DNA of 64,000 nt from Luteolibacter flavescens (GCF_025950085.1 NZ_JAPDDS010000002.1:124001-188000); one strand, 5' to 3'; numbered from the stretch's first letter, positions 43,866-54,746 are shown. The notes: generated from the letters alone by a model not told the origin. Numbers and translations: made by a program.

Positions 43866-44321
43866 TTGTCAAAGGGGAAGGTCCGGGGCAATTTCCGCAG
43901 GGTGAAAGGCCTGATCCGCCCTTGGTATCGTTCCCGGCTGTTTTGGCTCGGGGTGCCGGGGTTCTTGTTCCTCATGTGGGCTTGGACCGACTCGAATGTG
44001 CGAGTCACCCAGTTCAACTGCGAGGGCCGTGAGGCGGCCTGCGTCATCCAGAGTCGGAGCGGAGCGATCAACTTCGACGCCCAGAATGGCGATTGGGGAG
44101 AAATGAGCTTCAGCTCACATTCAGAACCATTGGACGGGATGGAAGAGCGCTGGTTCCCGGCAGCGTTCTCCCCGGAAACCAAGGACGACGATCCATTCGA
44201 TCCGGTGAACCAACCCGCCGAAGTCGCCTATTGGGCTATCGTCTTGGGCTATATGATGCTCTGGGGTGCGACTGTCGCGGTTTGGCAGCGACGGAAGCAA
44301 CGACTGGCCCCCAAGCCATAA
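43866..44321 (+). CDS. Small two-helix membrane protein of unknown function
   Basis: Up to 151 residues from a TTG at 43866; a GTG at 43902 in the same frame (start MKGLIRPW) would give 139 and is equally plausible. One helix lies at about 28-42 ('FWLGVPGFLFLMWAW'), a ~70-residue extracytoplasmic part contains two Cys ('FNCEGREAACV') that could form a disulfide, and a second helix lies at about 120-138. No family is recognised. Divergent from lpdA by 57 bases. Confidence 0.6.
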   Translation: MSKGKVRGNFRRVKGLIRPWYRSRLFWLGVPGFLFLMWAWTDSNVRVTQFNCEGREAACVIQSRSGAINFDAQNGDWGEMSFSSHSEPLDGMEERWFPAAFSPETKDDDPFDPVNQPAEVAYWAIVLGYMMLWGATVAVWQRRKQRLAPKP

Positions 44322-44343
44322 CGACAGGGCCAAAGAGCCCCCG

Positions 44344-45231
44344 TCACTTCCCGATATCCCACGCCGTCAGCCACTCGGTGCCGGTCTTTTCCCAACCGGC
44401 TGCCAGCAGCTTCTTCTCCATGTCGGGGAAATGGGCGGCCCCGTAGAAGATCCCGAGCTTCGTCTTCCCCGCCTGCACCTCGCGGTCAAGGACTTGCAGG
44501 CACTTGGCATTCCGGTCGGTGATGATGACGCTGTCCCCGGCGATGGCGGCGATCTGATCGTCCCCTGCCCCGAGGCTGTGGACCAGCTCGCGCTTCAGGC
44601 CGTTCTTGTCACGGCGGACCAGCGAGGTGAGCAGCTTCAGCGTGCTGGGCTCCTTCACCGGCTTCGCATTCTCCTGCAGCCCGGCCTTCAGCACGAAACC
44701 GAGCAGGGATTCCTTCCGCTCCGCCTGCAGCGCGGTGAATTCCTCCACGGACAGGTCGGCGTGGACGAAGTTCGCCTTCCGGTAATCGATTTCCTGCATC
44801 TGGTAGCTCAGCCCCAGCCAATTCGCGCCGGACCGGTAGGCTCCGTGCAGGCCGTCCAGCTTTCCTGGCTTTTTCTCCGCAGGAGCGGCCTCTGCGGCAG
44901 GCGGCGGCTCGGGCGCGACCTCCTCACCGGCAGCGGGTGGCGGCGGAGGCGAGCCGATTCCTTCGAAAAGCAGCGCATCATACCCGGTGAAGCGGGTATT
45001 GAGATCCTCGTAGTATTTCTTGTCCGCGATGTGGACGGCTCCGACCAGCTCCACCGTCGCGCCGTCCTTCGTGTAGCGGGTCACGGAGGTCTGGAGCCGC
45101 GTGGCGGTCTCCCCCTCCTCCACCCGGATGAATTCCGGTGCCTCCGCCGCGGCCTCCACGACCACGGCAGCGGGCTCGGCGCGGAGCCCGGTGAAAAGGC
45201 AGGTGGCGAGGAGGAACAGGCGCTTTTTCAT
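44344..45231 (-). CDS. Exported TraB/TIKI-like protein with Pro/Ala-rich insert
   Basis: A 295-residue protein with signal peptide (residues 1-18). 'VELVGAVHIADKKYYEDLN', 'YDALLFEGIGS' and near the end 'GIFYGAAHFPDMEKKLLAAGW' follow the two conserved GxxH-type blocks and the Glu-Gly of the TraB/TIKI superfamily, some of which are metalloproteases. A low-complexity Pro/Ala/Glu insert (about 93-122) interrupts the core after the first block. Activity is not certain; similarity to family outline is moderate. Confidence 0.65.
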   Translation of the reverse strand: MKKRLFLLATCLFTGLRAEPAAVVVEAAAEAPEFIRVEEGETATRLQTSVTRYTKDGATVELVGAVHIADKKYYEDLNTRFTGYDALLFEGIGSPPPPPAAGEEVAPEPPPAAEAAPAEKKPGKLDGLHGAYRSGANWLGLSYQMQEIDYRKANFVHADLSVEEFTALQAERKESLLGFVLKAGLQENAKPVKEPSTLKLLTSLVRRDKNGLKRELVHSLGAGDDQIAAIAGDSVIITDRNAKCLQVLDREVQAGKTKLGIFYGAAHFPDMEKKLLAAGWEKTGTEWLTAWDIGK

Positions 45232-45310
45232 GATCGCGGGGCAGGATACGCCATTTAGCGAAGCGTCAAAGCCGCATCGTCCGGGAAAAATGCCGCGCCC
45301 CGGGGATGCC

Positions 45311-47251
45311 TCAGGGATTCACCGCCCGCCAGAAGCGCCTCGCCTCGCCTTGGTAGAGCGGCACGGGAACCGTGGTCACAGTGCCGTTCGCGGTGATCTT
45401 GTAGGCGTAGGGTTTCCAGTTCAGCAGGTCCACCGAGGTCTCGATCCGGTAGGCGGTGCCCGGGATGGATGGCCAGGACATCGGCGCATGCCCGGCACCG
45501 TTCTCGCTCGCCACGACCAGGCTGGAAAGCGATCCACCGAGGGCGATCGCGCCTTTGTGGATGGCCTGCCCGGTGGAGAGATCGATCTGATAGAGCCGCG
45601 TCACCCCCTCCACCCTCAGCGCCGCCCACCCGTGGCCCCGGGAAGGAGTGCCTGCCAGCCCACTCGTCCCGCCCTCGGCGGTGATGTCGAAGCCACTGGC
45701 CGCCGTGAAATTCAGCTCCGTGGCGCCGACCCTCAGCACCTTTTGCTCAAGCTGGCTTCCTGAGTTCGGCGGATGCTGGATCCACATCGAGTTCCCCAGC
45801 GGGTCGAGATTGTAGAGCGTCGTCTGGCCGGAGGGATTGTTGTAGGAATTGGTGTAGGCCAGCGAAGTCCCGTGGGTGGTGCCGCCGCTGAGGATCCCGT
45901 CGGGATTGGTCCCCGTGATCGCTCCCGCCAGGCCGAGATTGCCGTCGCTGGGCGCACCGTTGCTCGGGTTGATCCGGAAATTCAGGCCGGAATAGGTGAC
46001 CACCCTCGCCCGGTCCGTCACGGGATCGATATCGAATCCGTAGCCGGTCGAGGCGGCCGGAAAATCCACGGACGTGAAGCCATCCGAGCCGACGTAGGCG
46101 ACCTGCCCGCGCGCGCCCACCGGCTTCAGTTCCCCGGTCTTGGGGTCCACATTGTAGAGGGTGCCCGTATTGGCGGCGTCATTCACCGCGAAGCCGAGGA
46201 GCTGGCCATTGGACGGGCGGAAGTCGATGCCCACCAGCGTCTCGCCGGCCGCGAGATTCTGGGTGCCGATGGATTGTGCGACCTCGAGCGACGGGCTGGT
46301 GGTCCTGAAGCGGATCAGGGTCGTGCCGTCCTCGCTGAGACCGATCGCGGCCGGGATCTGGGTGCGGATGGCCAGGCTGCGCGGGTTATATCCTGTGAGC
46401 TCGCCCATGAAGCTGATGCTGCCGGTGCCCAGATTCACCCGGTAGAGATTTGTGAAGCCCAGGCCGTTGGACAAGATCGCGTACGCCTGACCGGAGGCGG
46501 GTGCATTGTTCATCGGCGCATTCACCCCCGGGGCGATGTCAAAGCCCCGGACGGCACTGATCCCGAGGGGAAGGGACACACTCACCGGGACGGTCTGGGT
46601 GCCGTCATTGGGGATATTCTGGATGTAGATCCGGTCCGTGGCGGAGGAGAAGGTGTAAAGGGTGGTGACGGTCGCGAGCGGATCGTTGTTCGTGTAGGCG
46701 GCACCGTCCACCGAGGTGGTGCCTCCGTTGATCGGACCGTCCGGATTCATTCCATTGTCCGAAGTGAAGTTCCCGTCGACGTAGTTTCCCGTGTTCGGGT
46801 TCATCCGGAAATTCAGCCCGGCACTGTTGACGACTCGCAGGCGGTCCGCCGCGGGATGGAAGTCGATGTCGTAGCGCTCCGCAGCGGTCGCCACCTGCCC
46901 TCCGGAGATCGGATCGACCAGCGGCTCCTGTGGCGTGCCGACCAGCGAGGCGATGCCGCTCTCCGGGCTGATCATGTAGAGCGTCAGGACCCCGGTGACG
47001 GAATTCCGCGCCAGCCCGTAGAGCTGCTGGTTCATCGGGCGGACGTCGATGGCCACAAGCGAGTCGTTTGTCGCGAGCCCCGTGATCGCCATCGGCGGGC
47101 TGGGACTCGTCACCGCGGTGTCGCAAAAGGATACCAAGCGGTTGTCATCCGTGAGGACGTAGAAGGCCATTCCTCGCGCCCCAAGGGTCGCACCGGATGA
47201 AAGCGGGGTGAAGCCTGCGAGGGAGAGGAGAACGAGCGGGAGAAGTCTCAT
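45311..47251 (-). CDS. Exported protein with two DUF4394 domains
   Basis: Starting at the ATG at 47251 (MRLLPLVLL) gives 646 residues with a clear signal peptide; GGAG lies four bases upstream. Two long repeats follow (about 30-300 and 300-560), each with 'LVAIDVRP..QLYGLA', 'DIDFHPAADRLRVVN', 'GLNFRMNPNTG' and 'AYTNN', the DUF4394 pattern of propeller-like secreted proteins. The last ~60 residues form a beta tail 'YRIETSVDLLNWKPY' like that ending other secreted proteins here, but without the calcium loop. Function is unknown. Confidence 0.85.
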   Translation of the reverse strand: MRLLPLVLLSLAGFTPLSSGATLGARGMAFYVLTDDNRLVSFCDTAVTSPSPPMAITGLATNDSLVAIDVRPMNQQLYGLARNSVTGVLTLYMISPESGIASLVGTPQEPLVDPISGGQVATAAERYDIDFHPAADRLRVVNSAGLNFRMNPNTGNYVDGNFTSDNGMNPDGPINGGTTSVDGAAYTNNDPLATVTTLYTFSSATDRIYIQNIPNDGTQTVPVSVSLPLGISAVRGFDIAPGVNAPMNNAPASGQAYAILSNGLGFTNLYRVNLGTGSISFMGELTGYNPRSLAIRTQIPAAIGLSEDGTTLIRFRTTSPSLEVAQSIGTQNLAAGETLVGIDFRPSNGQLLGFAVNDAANTGTLYNVDPKTGELKPVGARGQVAYVGSDGFTSVDFPAASTGYGFDIDPVTDRARVVTYSGLNFRINPSNGAPSDGNLGLAGAITGTNPDGILSGGTTHGTSLAYTNSYNNPSGQTTLYNLDPLGNSMWIQHPPNSGSQLEQKVLRVGATELNFTAASGFDITAEGGTSGLAGTPSRGHGWAALRVEGVTRLYQIDLSTGQAIHKGAIALGGSLSSLVVASENGAGHAPMSWPSIPGTAYRIETSVDLLNWKPYAYKITANGTVTTVPVPLYQGEARRFWRAVNP

Positions 47252-47419
47252 TTCTCCGGAGAGTGAATAGAGTCCGTTGATAATCAATCTTTTCGCCGGG
47301 GGACCCCCCTGATTCCGAGGGTGCTTTTCGCACTACAGGGAGGTCGCGGAAGGAATGAGGAAACTGCCTGCTCCGCACCGACATTGCCGATCTCCCGATC
47401 CTCGTGTATCTCCCGCGCG

Positions 47420-49210
<1,791 letters not shown>

Positions 49211-49248
49211 TCCGACCCACCAAGCCCCCCCACCCTGATCCGACCGCC

Positions 49249-49524
49249 ATGTCCGACACGCTCACCGAGCTACGCGAGGATGTCTCCCTCGATCAGCCAT
49301 GGAACGTGGTGGTGCATGACGACCCGGTGAACCTGATGGAGTACGTCACCTGGGTCTTCATGAAGGTGCTGGGCTGCCCGGAGAACCGTGCGACGAAGCT
49401 GATGATGGAGGTGCACACGCGCGGCCGCTCCATCGTGTGGTCCGGCGAACGGGAGAAGGCCGAGTTTTACACCCAGCAGCTCCAGGCGCATCAACTGAAG
49501 ACCTCGCTGGAGAAGAACGAATGA
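49249..49524 (+). CDS. clpS: ClpS, adaptor for the Clp protease
   Basis: A 91-residue protein. 'PWNVVVHDDPVNLMEYVTWVFMKVLG' contains the N-degron pocket Asn-Asp and the helix that binds N-terminal aromatic residues; 'MMEVHTRGRSIVW' completes the fold. It hands N-end-rule substrates to ClpA or ClpC. It starts 38 bases after ispG and overlaps the DUF2017 gene by four bases. Confidence 0.93.
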   Translation: MSDTLTELREDVSLDQPWNVVVHDDPVNLMEYVTWVFMKVLGCPENRATKLMMEVHTRGRSIVWSGEREKAEFYTQQLQAHQLKTSLEKNE

Positions 49525-49979
49525 AAGCCGCTCCCACGCTCGAAGGCGGACTGCGCATCGACCTCGAATCGCCGATCGATTGGATGGTCCTGCGCTGCAT
49601 CCCCCACGACGCACGCGGCACGGCGATACCGCTGGCCGACCGGATGGGCGGGCTGATGGACTCCGACCCCCAGGCGGAAGACTGGCGGGAATTCGTGGTG
49701 CCGGAGCTGCACGAGACCTTCGACTCCCAGCTCACCGCCGTGGAGCAAGCGCTGGAAAACGCGGGCGCGGACGATGGTGCCTCCGAACTCTTCATCAAGC
49801 GCGAGGAAGGCGAGCTGTGGTATGGCGCGCTGAACCAGGCCCGGATGGCATTGGAGGAGCGCTACCAATTCCTGACCACGGAGCCGGAGTCCATGACGCC
49901 CGGCACACGCTCCGCCTACGTCCGTCTGAGCTGGTATCAGAATCTGCAGTACATGCTGCTCCGCTTCGTGATGCGGTAG
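49521..49979 (+). CDS. DUF2017-family protein, partner of ClpS
   Basis: A 152-residue, mostly helical soluble protein whose start codon overlaps the clpS stop (ATGA). In Actinobacteria a DUF2017 gene typically follows clpS, and the same order here supports the assignment; motifs such as 'LYGALNQARMALEERY' and 'YQNLQYMLLRFVMR' fit a helical bundle. A role in regulating or assisting Clp-dependent degradation is inferred from this neighbourhood only. Confidence 0.75.
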   Translation: MKAAPTLEGGLRIDLESPIDWMVLRCIPHDARGTAIPLADRMGGLMDSDPQAEDWREFVVPELHETFDSQLTAVEQALENAGADDGASELFIKREEGELWYGALNQARMALEERYQFLTTEPESMTPGTRSAYVRLSWYQNLQYMLLRFVMR

Positions 49980-49989
49980 CCGGTGCGGA

Positions 49990-50919
49990 TCAGGGGAGCA
50001 CGCGGAGGACTTCCTCCACGTCCAGGTCATGCTGGCAGCGCAGGTCCATGCGGCACTTCGGCGCATGGCAGGGCGAGCACTCCACCTTTCGCCGCACGGT
50101 GACGTGCTGCCGGCCGAGCGGGCGCATCCACTCCGGCTCGCCGGGGCCGAAAAGTACGACGCACGCCGTACCCACGTGGGCGGCCAGGTGGGAGACGCTG
50201 CCATCCGCCGCCACGCAGAGCGAGCAGGAGGCGAGATCCTCCAGCGCGGGAGTGGCCAGCGTGACCGCCTCGGCCTCGGGGATCGCCTTCGCGAGGGCCG
50301 CGCCCTTCGTGCCGTTGGCGATGCGGAGCTGCCGGCCCTTTCCGAGCAGTGCCTTTGCCACCGCCTCCCAGCGGTCCAGCGGCCACTCGTAGTGCGGGCC
50401 GAAGTCCGAGTCCGGCACCAGCAGCACGCGCTCCACGGCCAGCGGGACGTCCATCTGCAGCGGGGCAAAATTCTCCGCCATCATGGGCTCCGCACCGAGA
50501 GCGGAGGCGAGATTCAGGTAAAATCGCACGCGGTGCGTCACCGGCCCCGCGGGATTGTCGAGGGCTACCGGCTCGGTGAGTCGCTTGGCCAGGGACTTGA
50601 TATCCGGGCCGATCCGCCGCGGGATGCCCGCCTTCGCAAAACCGTCGGCAGCCGGACCGGCCTCCCACAGCAGCGCCGTCTGGCGGCCTTTCACGATGCC
50701 TGCGATATCGCGCGCCGAAGCCCGGTCCCCGTGGCAATTCCCGTCGAAGCCGGTCACCTGCCAGAAGCCGACCTGCCGCTCCGGGCACAGGATCTCCACC
50801 TCCACGCCCATCCGCTGGATTGCGCGCAAGGCCGGCACCGAGAGGCAGGCCTCGCGCCACTCCACCGGCGCCGCGATGAGCAGCGAATCACCGGGAGATA
50901 GCAAGGGCGTGTCAGGCAT
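49990..50919 (-). CDS. Glycosyltransferase family 9 (heptosyltransferase-like)
   Basis: A 309-residue GT9 protein. 'WREACLSVPALRAI' corresponds to the family's N-terminal motif; 'LASCSLCVAADGSVSHLAAHVGTACVVLFGPGEPEWMRPLG' is the C-terminal donor-binding block, with Asp-Gly-Ser-x-x-H-L-A-A. 'ECSPCHAPKCRMDLRCQHDLDVEEV' gives the Cys-rich tail seen in several GT9 enzymes. It probably adds heptose or another sugar to lipopolysaccharide core. It converges on the DUF2017 gene with a 10-base gap. Confidence 0.9.
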   Translation of the reverse strand: MPDTPLLSPGDSLLIAAPVEWREACLSVPALRAIQRMGVEVEILCPERQVGFWQVTGFDGNCHGDRASARDIAGIVKGRQTALLWEAGPAADGFAKAGIPRRIGPDIKSLAKRLTEPVALDNPAGPVTHRVRFYLNLASALGAEPMMAENFAPLQMDVPLAVERVLLVPDSDFGPHYEWPLDRWEAVAKALLGKGRQLRIANGTKGAALAKAIPEAEAVTLATPALEDLASCSLCVAADGSVSHLAAHVGTACVVLFGPGEPEWMRPLGRQHVTVRRKVECSPCHAPKCRMDLRCQHDLDVEEVLRVLP

Positions 50920-50962
50920 GGGGATGAGTTAGAAGGGATTCACCCGCATGGGCAAGCCGGGG

Positions 50963-52045
50963 TCATTCATTCGACTTGTCCAAGTCTGCCATCAGCTCCC
51001 CGGCAAGCTCCGGATCCAGCAAGAGCAGGATCTTGAGCTGCGAAGGATGCAGTGCCTTCGCGAGCCCGAGTACGTCATTCCCATCCGCTGGAAACTTTTG
51101 TCCGGTCAGCACGGGGAGCACCTGATTCACGGCGTCGAGGCGACCGGGAAGCCCCGCTTCCTCCCCCTCCCCCAGCTTCAGGACGTCCGCCTGCCAGGGC
51201 TCCAGCCTGCACCTCTCCCCGGGTGCCGAACCGGCCAGCCTGAGCCAGTAGGCAGGATCCAGCAGGCCCGTGGCGGGAAACATCAGATCCGCCGGTATCA
51301 GGGAGCTATAGATCCGATCCCTCACATAGCTTCGCTCCGGTCCCCCGCCCTCACCATCTGCCATCGCCTTCTCCATCTGGAGGAAATCGCCTTCACTCTC
51401 CTTCACGAAGTGGCGGCCGCTCTCCTTCATCTCGCGCTTTTGTTCCGAGGTCAGCCGCAGTGCCTCGGCCAGCGCACCACCATACCAATCCTGCTGGTGA
51501 ACGGCCCAGAGAAGACCGGCGGCTTTCAGCTTGGCAGCCGGTTCCGTGCCCACCGATTCCGCGAGCAGCTTCTGCGTCCCGGCGACTTCGAAATCGAGCG
51601 GTTCCATGATCGCCATCACGATCTCGCTGAAGCTTCCCGGCCCGTCATCCAGCCCCTCATCCCGGAAATCCTCCACGATCCACCGGATCTCCCTCTCGCT
51701 CATGCCCTTCTCGCAGCGTGCGGTGTAGTCGGCAACCACGTCCGTGATCTGCTCCCGCGCTTTCCGGCCTTCCGTCTTGCTCGGCTTCGAAAGGCCGGAA
51801 GTGGGCACCCGGCTATTCGCACGACTGCCGGGCTGGACCCGCGAGGCGAGCCACACGGCGGCCACGCAGAGGACCAGCGCGAGGATGAAGGAAAAGGAAG
51901 CGGACGCCTGGCGCTTCTTGCGCGGAGCTTCCGCCGGTTCGCGGAATTCCTCCAGCAGCTCGTCCAGATCGGGCATCGCGGCGTCTTGCGCGGCGGCATC
52001 GGGCCCGGACACGGGCTCAGGCTTTTCCTCCTCGGCATCTGGCAC
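50963..52045 (-). CDS. Single-pass membrane protein of unknown function
   Basis: A 360-residue protein with an acidic N-terminal tail ('EEEKPEPVSG', 'DLDELLEEF'), a Lys/Arg-rich stretch, and one membrane helix at about 50-66 ('FSFILALVLCVAAVWLA'). The remaining ~290 residues are helical and outside, with 'GMSEREIRWIVEDFRDEGLDDGPGSF' and 'LTSEQKREMKESG'. I recognise no family. It follows the GT9 gene on the same strand with a 43-base gap. Confidence 0.75.
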   Translation of the reverse strand: MPDAEEEKPEPVSGPDAAAQDAAMPDLDELLEEFREPAEAPRKKRQASASFSFILALVLCVAAVWLASRVQPGSRANSRVPTSGLSKPSKTEGRKAREQITDVVADYTARCEKGMSEREIRWIVEDFRDEGLDDGPGSFSEIVMAIMEPLDFEVAGTQKLLAESVGTEPAAKLKAAGLLWAVHQQDWYGGALAEALRLTSEQKREMKESGRHFVKESEGDFLQMEKAMADGEGGGPERSYVRDRIYSSLIPADLMFPATGLLDPAYWLRLAGSAPGERCRLEPWQADVLKLGEGEEAGLPGRLDAVNQVLPVLTGQKFPADGNDVLGLAKALHPSQLKILLLLDPELAGELMADLDKSNE

Positions 52046-52305
52046 GTCGGACGGACTACGCTTTCCCGCGCGCTACCGCAAGCGATGGCCTGAAACCAAG
52101 GACCCGCTGACTCCGTTTTTCAAAGGGGGAACGGTGACAGCGGGTCGTCCTGGGGGACAGCGGGGGGTGACTGAGACCGTTCGGGGGGAGAGACGGTGGG
52201 GTGTGGCAAGCGGGTCGTCGGGGGTTCGGCGTCGCTTGTTGGAGACATCATGTCCGATTTTCCCCCTTCCAACATTACGTGATAGCGTGTCCAACGACGA
52301 ATTCG
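52046..52305. other. 260-base gene-free stretch
   Basis: G-rich sequence without coding signs. The part 52130-52210 repeats variants of GACAGCGGG, GGGTCGTC and GGGGG, and 'TTTTTCAAAGGGGG' (52115-52129) resembles a pattern often seen in dispersed non-coding repeats. No second copy is found in this window, so nothing is called. Confidence 0.3.
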
Positions 52306-52899
52306 TCACGCATCGACGAATTTCACCGTCGTGAACCGGTCCGGCCGATGGAAGTCCGGCTCGCCTTCACCGAGGTTCACCGCGCTGAGGAACTGCTGCT
52401 CCGGCGAGCCGAGGATGAAGTTCACATTGAGCTTCGTGGAGTTGCCAAAATCCAGCCGCGCCTCCAGCAGGTCGCGCGGGATCGCCATCGCCGCGACCCA
52501 GCCACCGTCCGGTGCCAGTTCGGCAAAGGTGGCCACGTCCGGGAAGATGATGTCCGTCTCCTCCGCGCGCTTTCTCGGGGCGGTGAATTCGCAGCTCCAC
52601 CACGCGGCATTCGGCGAGAGGTTGAACTCGAAATAACGACCGCTGACCGGATCTGTTAGAAAAAGCTCCGCGACGTCATACTTCCACAGCTCCGGCACGA
52701 ATCTTGCAGGGCGTGCCGCCGGGTGGAGCTTCGCGGGCCTGCCGTGGCTCGCCACGAACCACAAGTTGCGGGGATCTACGGCAACACAAAACGCGGCTTG
52801 CGGTGCGACCTCATTCCCATACCAATCCTTCGAAATGCCAAATAGGGGTACATCCAGTTCTCCCCACACCATCGGTTTCGCACAGCGTATGACCGTCAT
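52306..52899 (-). CDS. CBM9/DOMON-like carbohydrate-binding protein
   Basis: A 197-residue beta-sandwich protein without signal peptide. 'FVASHGRPAKLHPAARPARFVPELWKYDVAELFL', 'YFEFNLSPNAAWWSCEF', 'WVAAMAIPRDLLEARLDFG' and 'KLNVNFILG' match the strand order of family-9 carbohydrate-binding-like domains ('D.AE.F', 'Y.EF..SP.G.W', 'A.IP...L'). Lack of export is unusual for a glycan-binding domain. Function is unknown. Divergent from the DUF1287 gene. Confidence 0.75.
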   Translation of the reverse strand: MTVIRCAKPMVWGELDVPLFGISKDWYGNEVAPQAAFCVAVDPRNLWFVASHGRPAKLHPAARPARFVPELWKYDVAELFLTDPVSGRYFEFNLSPNAAWWSCEFTAPRKRAEETDIIFPDVATFAELAPDGGWVAAMAIPRDLLEARLDFGNSTKLNVNFILGSPEQQFLSAVNLGEGEPDFHRPDRFTTVKFVDA

Positions 52900-53023
52900 G
52901 GCCTTACGCCTAGGGACCGCTCACCCCGCGGTCGAGAGCGGGATTTCCTGAAAAAATTTGCTGATATCGGGGGAAATAGGTGGCATTCCCATGCCGGTTT
53001 CGGTTTACTTTTCTTAAAAGATC

Positions 53024-53821
53024 ATGGCTCGTCGTCGGCCCAACAACCAATTCGGAACCATCGAGTACATCGGACCGCGTCCGCAGGCAAAGAAGCCTCA
53101 GCGGAAACCGGCGAATTTCCTCGGTGGCTGGGTGGTGCTCATGATTGCCGGCTTCGCGGCCTGGCACTTCGGCAAGCCGCTGGTACCGCTGCTCCGCGCA
53201 CAGCAATCCGTGGCCTCCATCGAGGCGGCGGACGTGCTGATCGGCGAGCTGGCTCCCTCGCTGGAATTTGGCGAGCGCCTCGCCTCCGCCGCCCTGCAGC
53301 GGACGAAGATGCCGAGCGCCTACGACACGGACTACTACGCGATTTCCTACCCCGGCGGCGACCTGCCCCTGACCTCGGAAGGCCAATGGCGCGGCAAGGC
53401 GGAAGACCTCATCGTCCGCAGCTACCGGAACCTCGGCATCGACCTGCAGGAACTGGTCCACGAGGACATGGCGAAGAATTTCTCCGTCTATCCGCAGCTC
53501 TGGAAGCGCCGCGAGCCCGATCGCAATATCGATCACCGCCTGGTGCAGAATCTCCAGCGCTACTTCAAGCACCAGGGCGCGGAGCTGAAGTCCACCCGCG
53601 AGACCGGTGACTACAAGCCGGGCGACGTGGTCGTCTGGATGCTCTCCAGCGGTGAACTCCACTGCGGCGTCGTGGTCCCCGGACCCGGCGAACGCCGCAG
53701 CGAGGCCTGGGTGGTGCACGATATCGGCAGCGGCCCGAAGTGGGAAAACGCGCTGACGAACTACCAGCTCTACGGCCACTACCGCTTCACCGGCGTGAAG
53801 CACGAGACCGCCGGCAACTGA
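53024..53821 (+). CDS. DUF1287-family protein (YiiX/NlpC-like fold)
   Basis: A 265-residue protein: a basic N-terminus, one membrane helix at about 33-50, then a DUF1287 domain. Conserved stretches are 'DYYAISYPGGDLP', 'DLIVRSYRNLGIDLQELVHEDM', 'PDRNIDHRLVQNLQRYF', 'YKPGDVVVWML' and 'VVHDIGSG'. The family consensus has a Cys before the 'D-V-V-I-R' helix; here the position reads 'GKAEDLIVRS', so the expected nucleophile Cys appears to be absent. The domain would face the periplasm; the role is unknown. Confidence 0.85.
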   Translation: MARRRPNNQFGTIEYIGPRPQAKKPQRKPANFLGGWVVLMIAGFAAWHFGKPLVPLLRAQQSVASIEAADVLIGELAPSLEFGERLASAALQRTKMPSAYDTDYYAISYPGGDLPLTSEGQWRGKAEDLIVRSYRNLGIDLQELVHEDMAKNFSVYPQLWKRREPDRNIDHRLVQNLQRYFKHQGAELKSTRETGDYKPGDVVVWMLSSGELHCGVVVPGPGERRSEAWVVHDIGSGPKWENALTNYQLYGHYRFTGVKHETAGN

Positions 53822-53864
53822 GCCACGGTGGAGCTTTCTCCTCCTTTCTCTATCCCCGGCCGCC

Positions 53865-54701
53865 ATGGCTGACATGCGCGGCCCCTCGCGATTCCTCCGC
53901 CGCTGGGTGAGGGGAGTCCGCCCGCCCGCCGGGCCATGGGCGCTGCCTGCCGATCCCGCGGGCTTCCGCGTCTTCCTGCTGATGGGGCAGTCGAACATGG
54001 CGGGCTACGGCGCGATCCATCCGTCCGATCCCTGGCAACCGGGTGACTTTTCCCCCGTGCCGCGCGTGCTGGTGCTGGGCGGCCAATGCTCGGTGAAGTC
54101 CCGGCGGCCCCGGGGCTGGATGCGCTGGCAGGCCGCGTCCCACCCTCTGCACCTGAATCAAAGGAGCGCGGGATTCGGCCTCGGGCTGCCCTTCGCCAGC
54201 CGCCTGCTGGAAAGCGATCCCTCGCTCGTCATCGGGTTGGTCCCATGCGCGTGGGGTGGGGCGGGGATCGACCAGATCGGCCCGGGCACACCGATCTACG
54301 ACAATGCCATCACCCGCGCGCGGATGGCCTCGACCCGCGGGACGCTCGCCGGGGTACTGTGGCATCAGGGCGAGACGGACGCGCTGGATGAGACGCTGGC
54401 ACGATCGCATGCAAGGAAGCTGTCGGACCTGATCGCACGGCTCCGCACGGATCTCGACTCGCCTGATTTGCCCGTCCTGATCGGGGATCTGGCGCACTTC
54501 GGAGATGAGAAGCGCGAACCCGCCGCGATCGCCCGGCGGGATGAGGTCCGCACCGGTCTCCGCCGTGTGGCAGCGGAGACTCCCCGCGCCGGCTTCGTGG
54601 AAAGCGACGGTCTGCCTGGCGTGGACGGTGTGCATTTCAGCCGCGCCGCCCTGATGGAGTTCGGCCGCCGCTATGCCGAGGGCTACGGGCGGATAGGCTA
54701 A
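53865..54701 (+). CDS. Sialate O-acetylesterase-like SGNH hydrolase (CE6/SASA family)
   Basis: A 278-residue esterase. 'FLLMGQSNMAGYG' is the block with the nucleophile Ser, 'GVLWHQGETDA' holds the family's conserved Gln/Glu block, and 'DGVHFSRAALMEFGRRYAEGY' supplies the C-terminal Asp-x-x-His dyad. Family members remove acetyl groups from plant or animal glycans. No strong signal peptide is visible, only an Arg-rich N-terminus, so location is unclear. Confidence 0.88.
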   Translation: MADMRGPSRFLRRWVRGVRPPAGPWALPADPAGFRVFLLMGQSNMAGYGAIHPSDPWQPGDFSPVPRVLVLGGQCSVKSRRPRGWMRWQAASHPLHLNQRSAGFGLGLPFASRLLESDPSLVIGLVPCAWGGAGIDQIGPGTPIYDNAITRARMASTRGTLAGVLWHQGETDALDETLARSHARKLSDLIARLRTDLDSPDLPVLIGDLAHFGDEKREPAAIARRDEVRTGLRRVAAETPRAGFVESDGLPGVDGVHFSRAALMEFGRRYAEGYGRIG

Positions 54702-54746
54702 ACTTCCTCCTCGACCCGCCGCCCGGAATTCACGAAATGATAACTT

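Noticed and set aside
47321-47419. A longer N-terminus for IspG from 47321
   Set aside because: The extra 33 residues have no family similarity and overlap the divergent promoter region; the ATG at 47420 gives the usual N-terminus.
52115-52129. TTTTTCAAAGGGGG as part of a known dispersed repeat
   Set aside because: Only one copy is present in this window, so no repeat can be shown.
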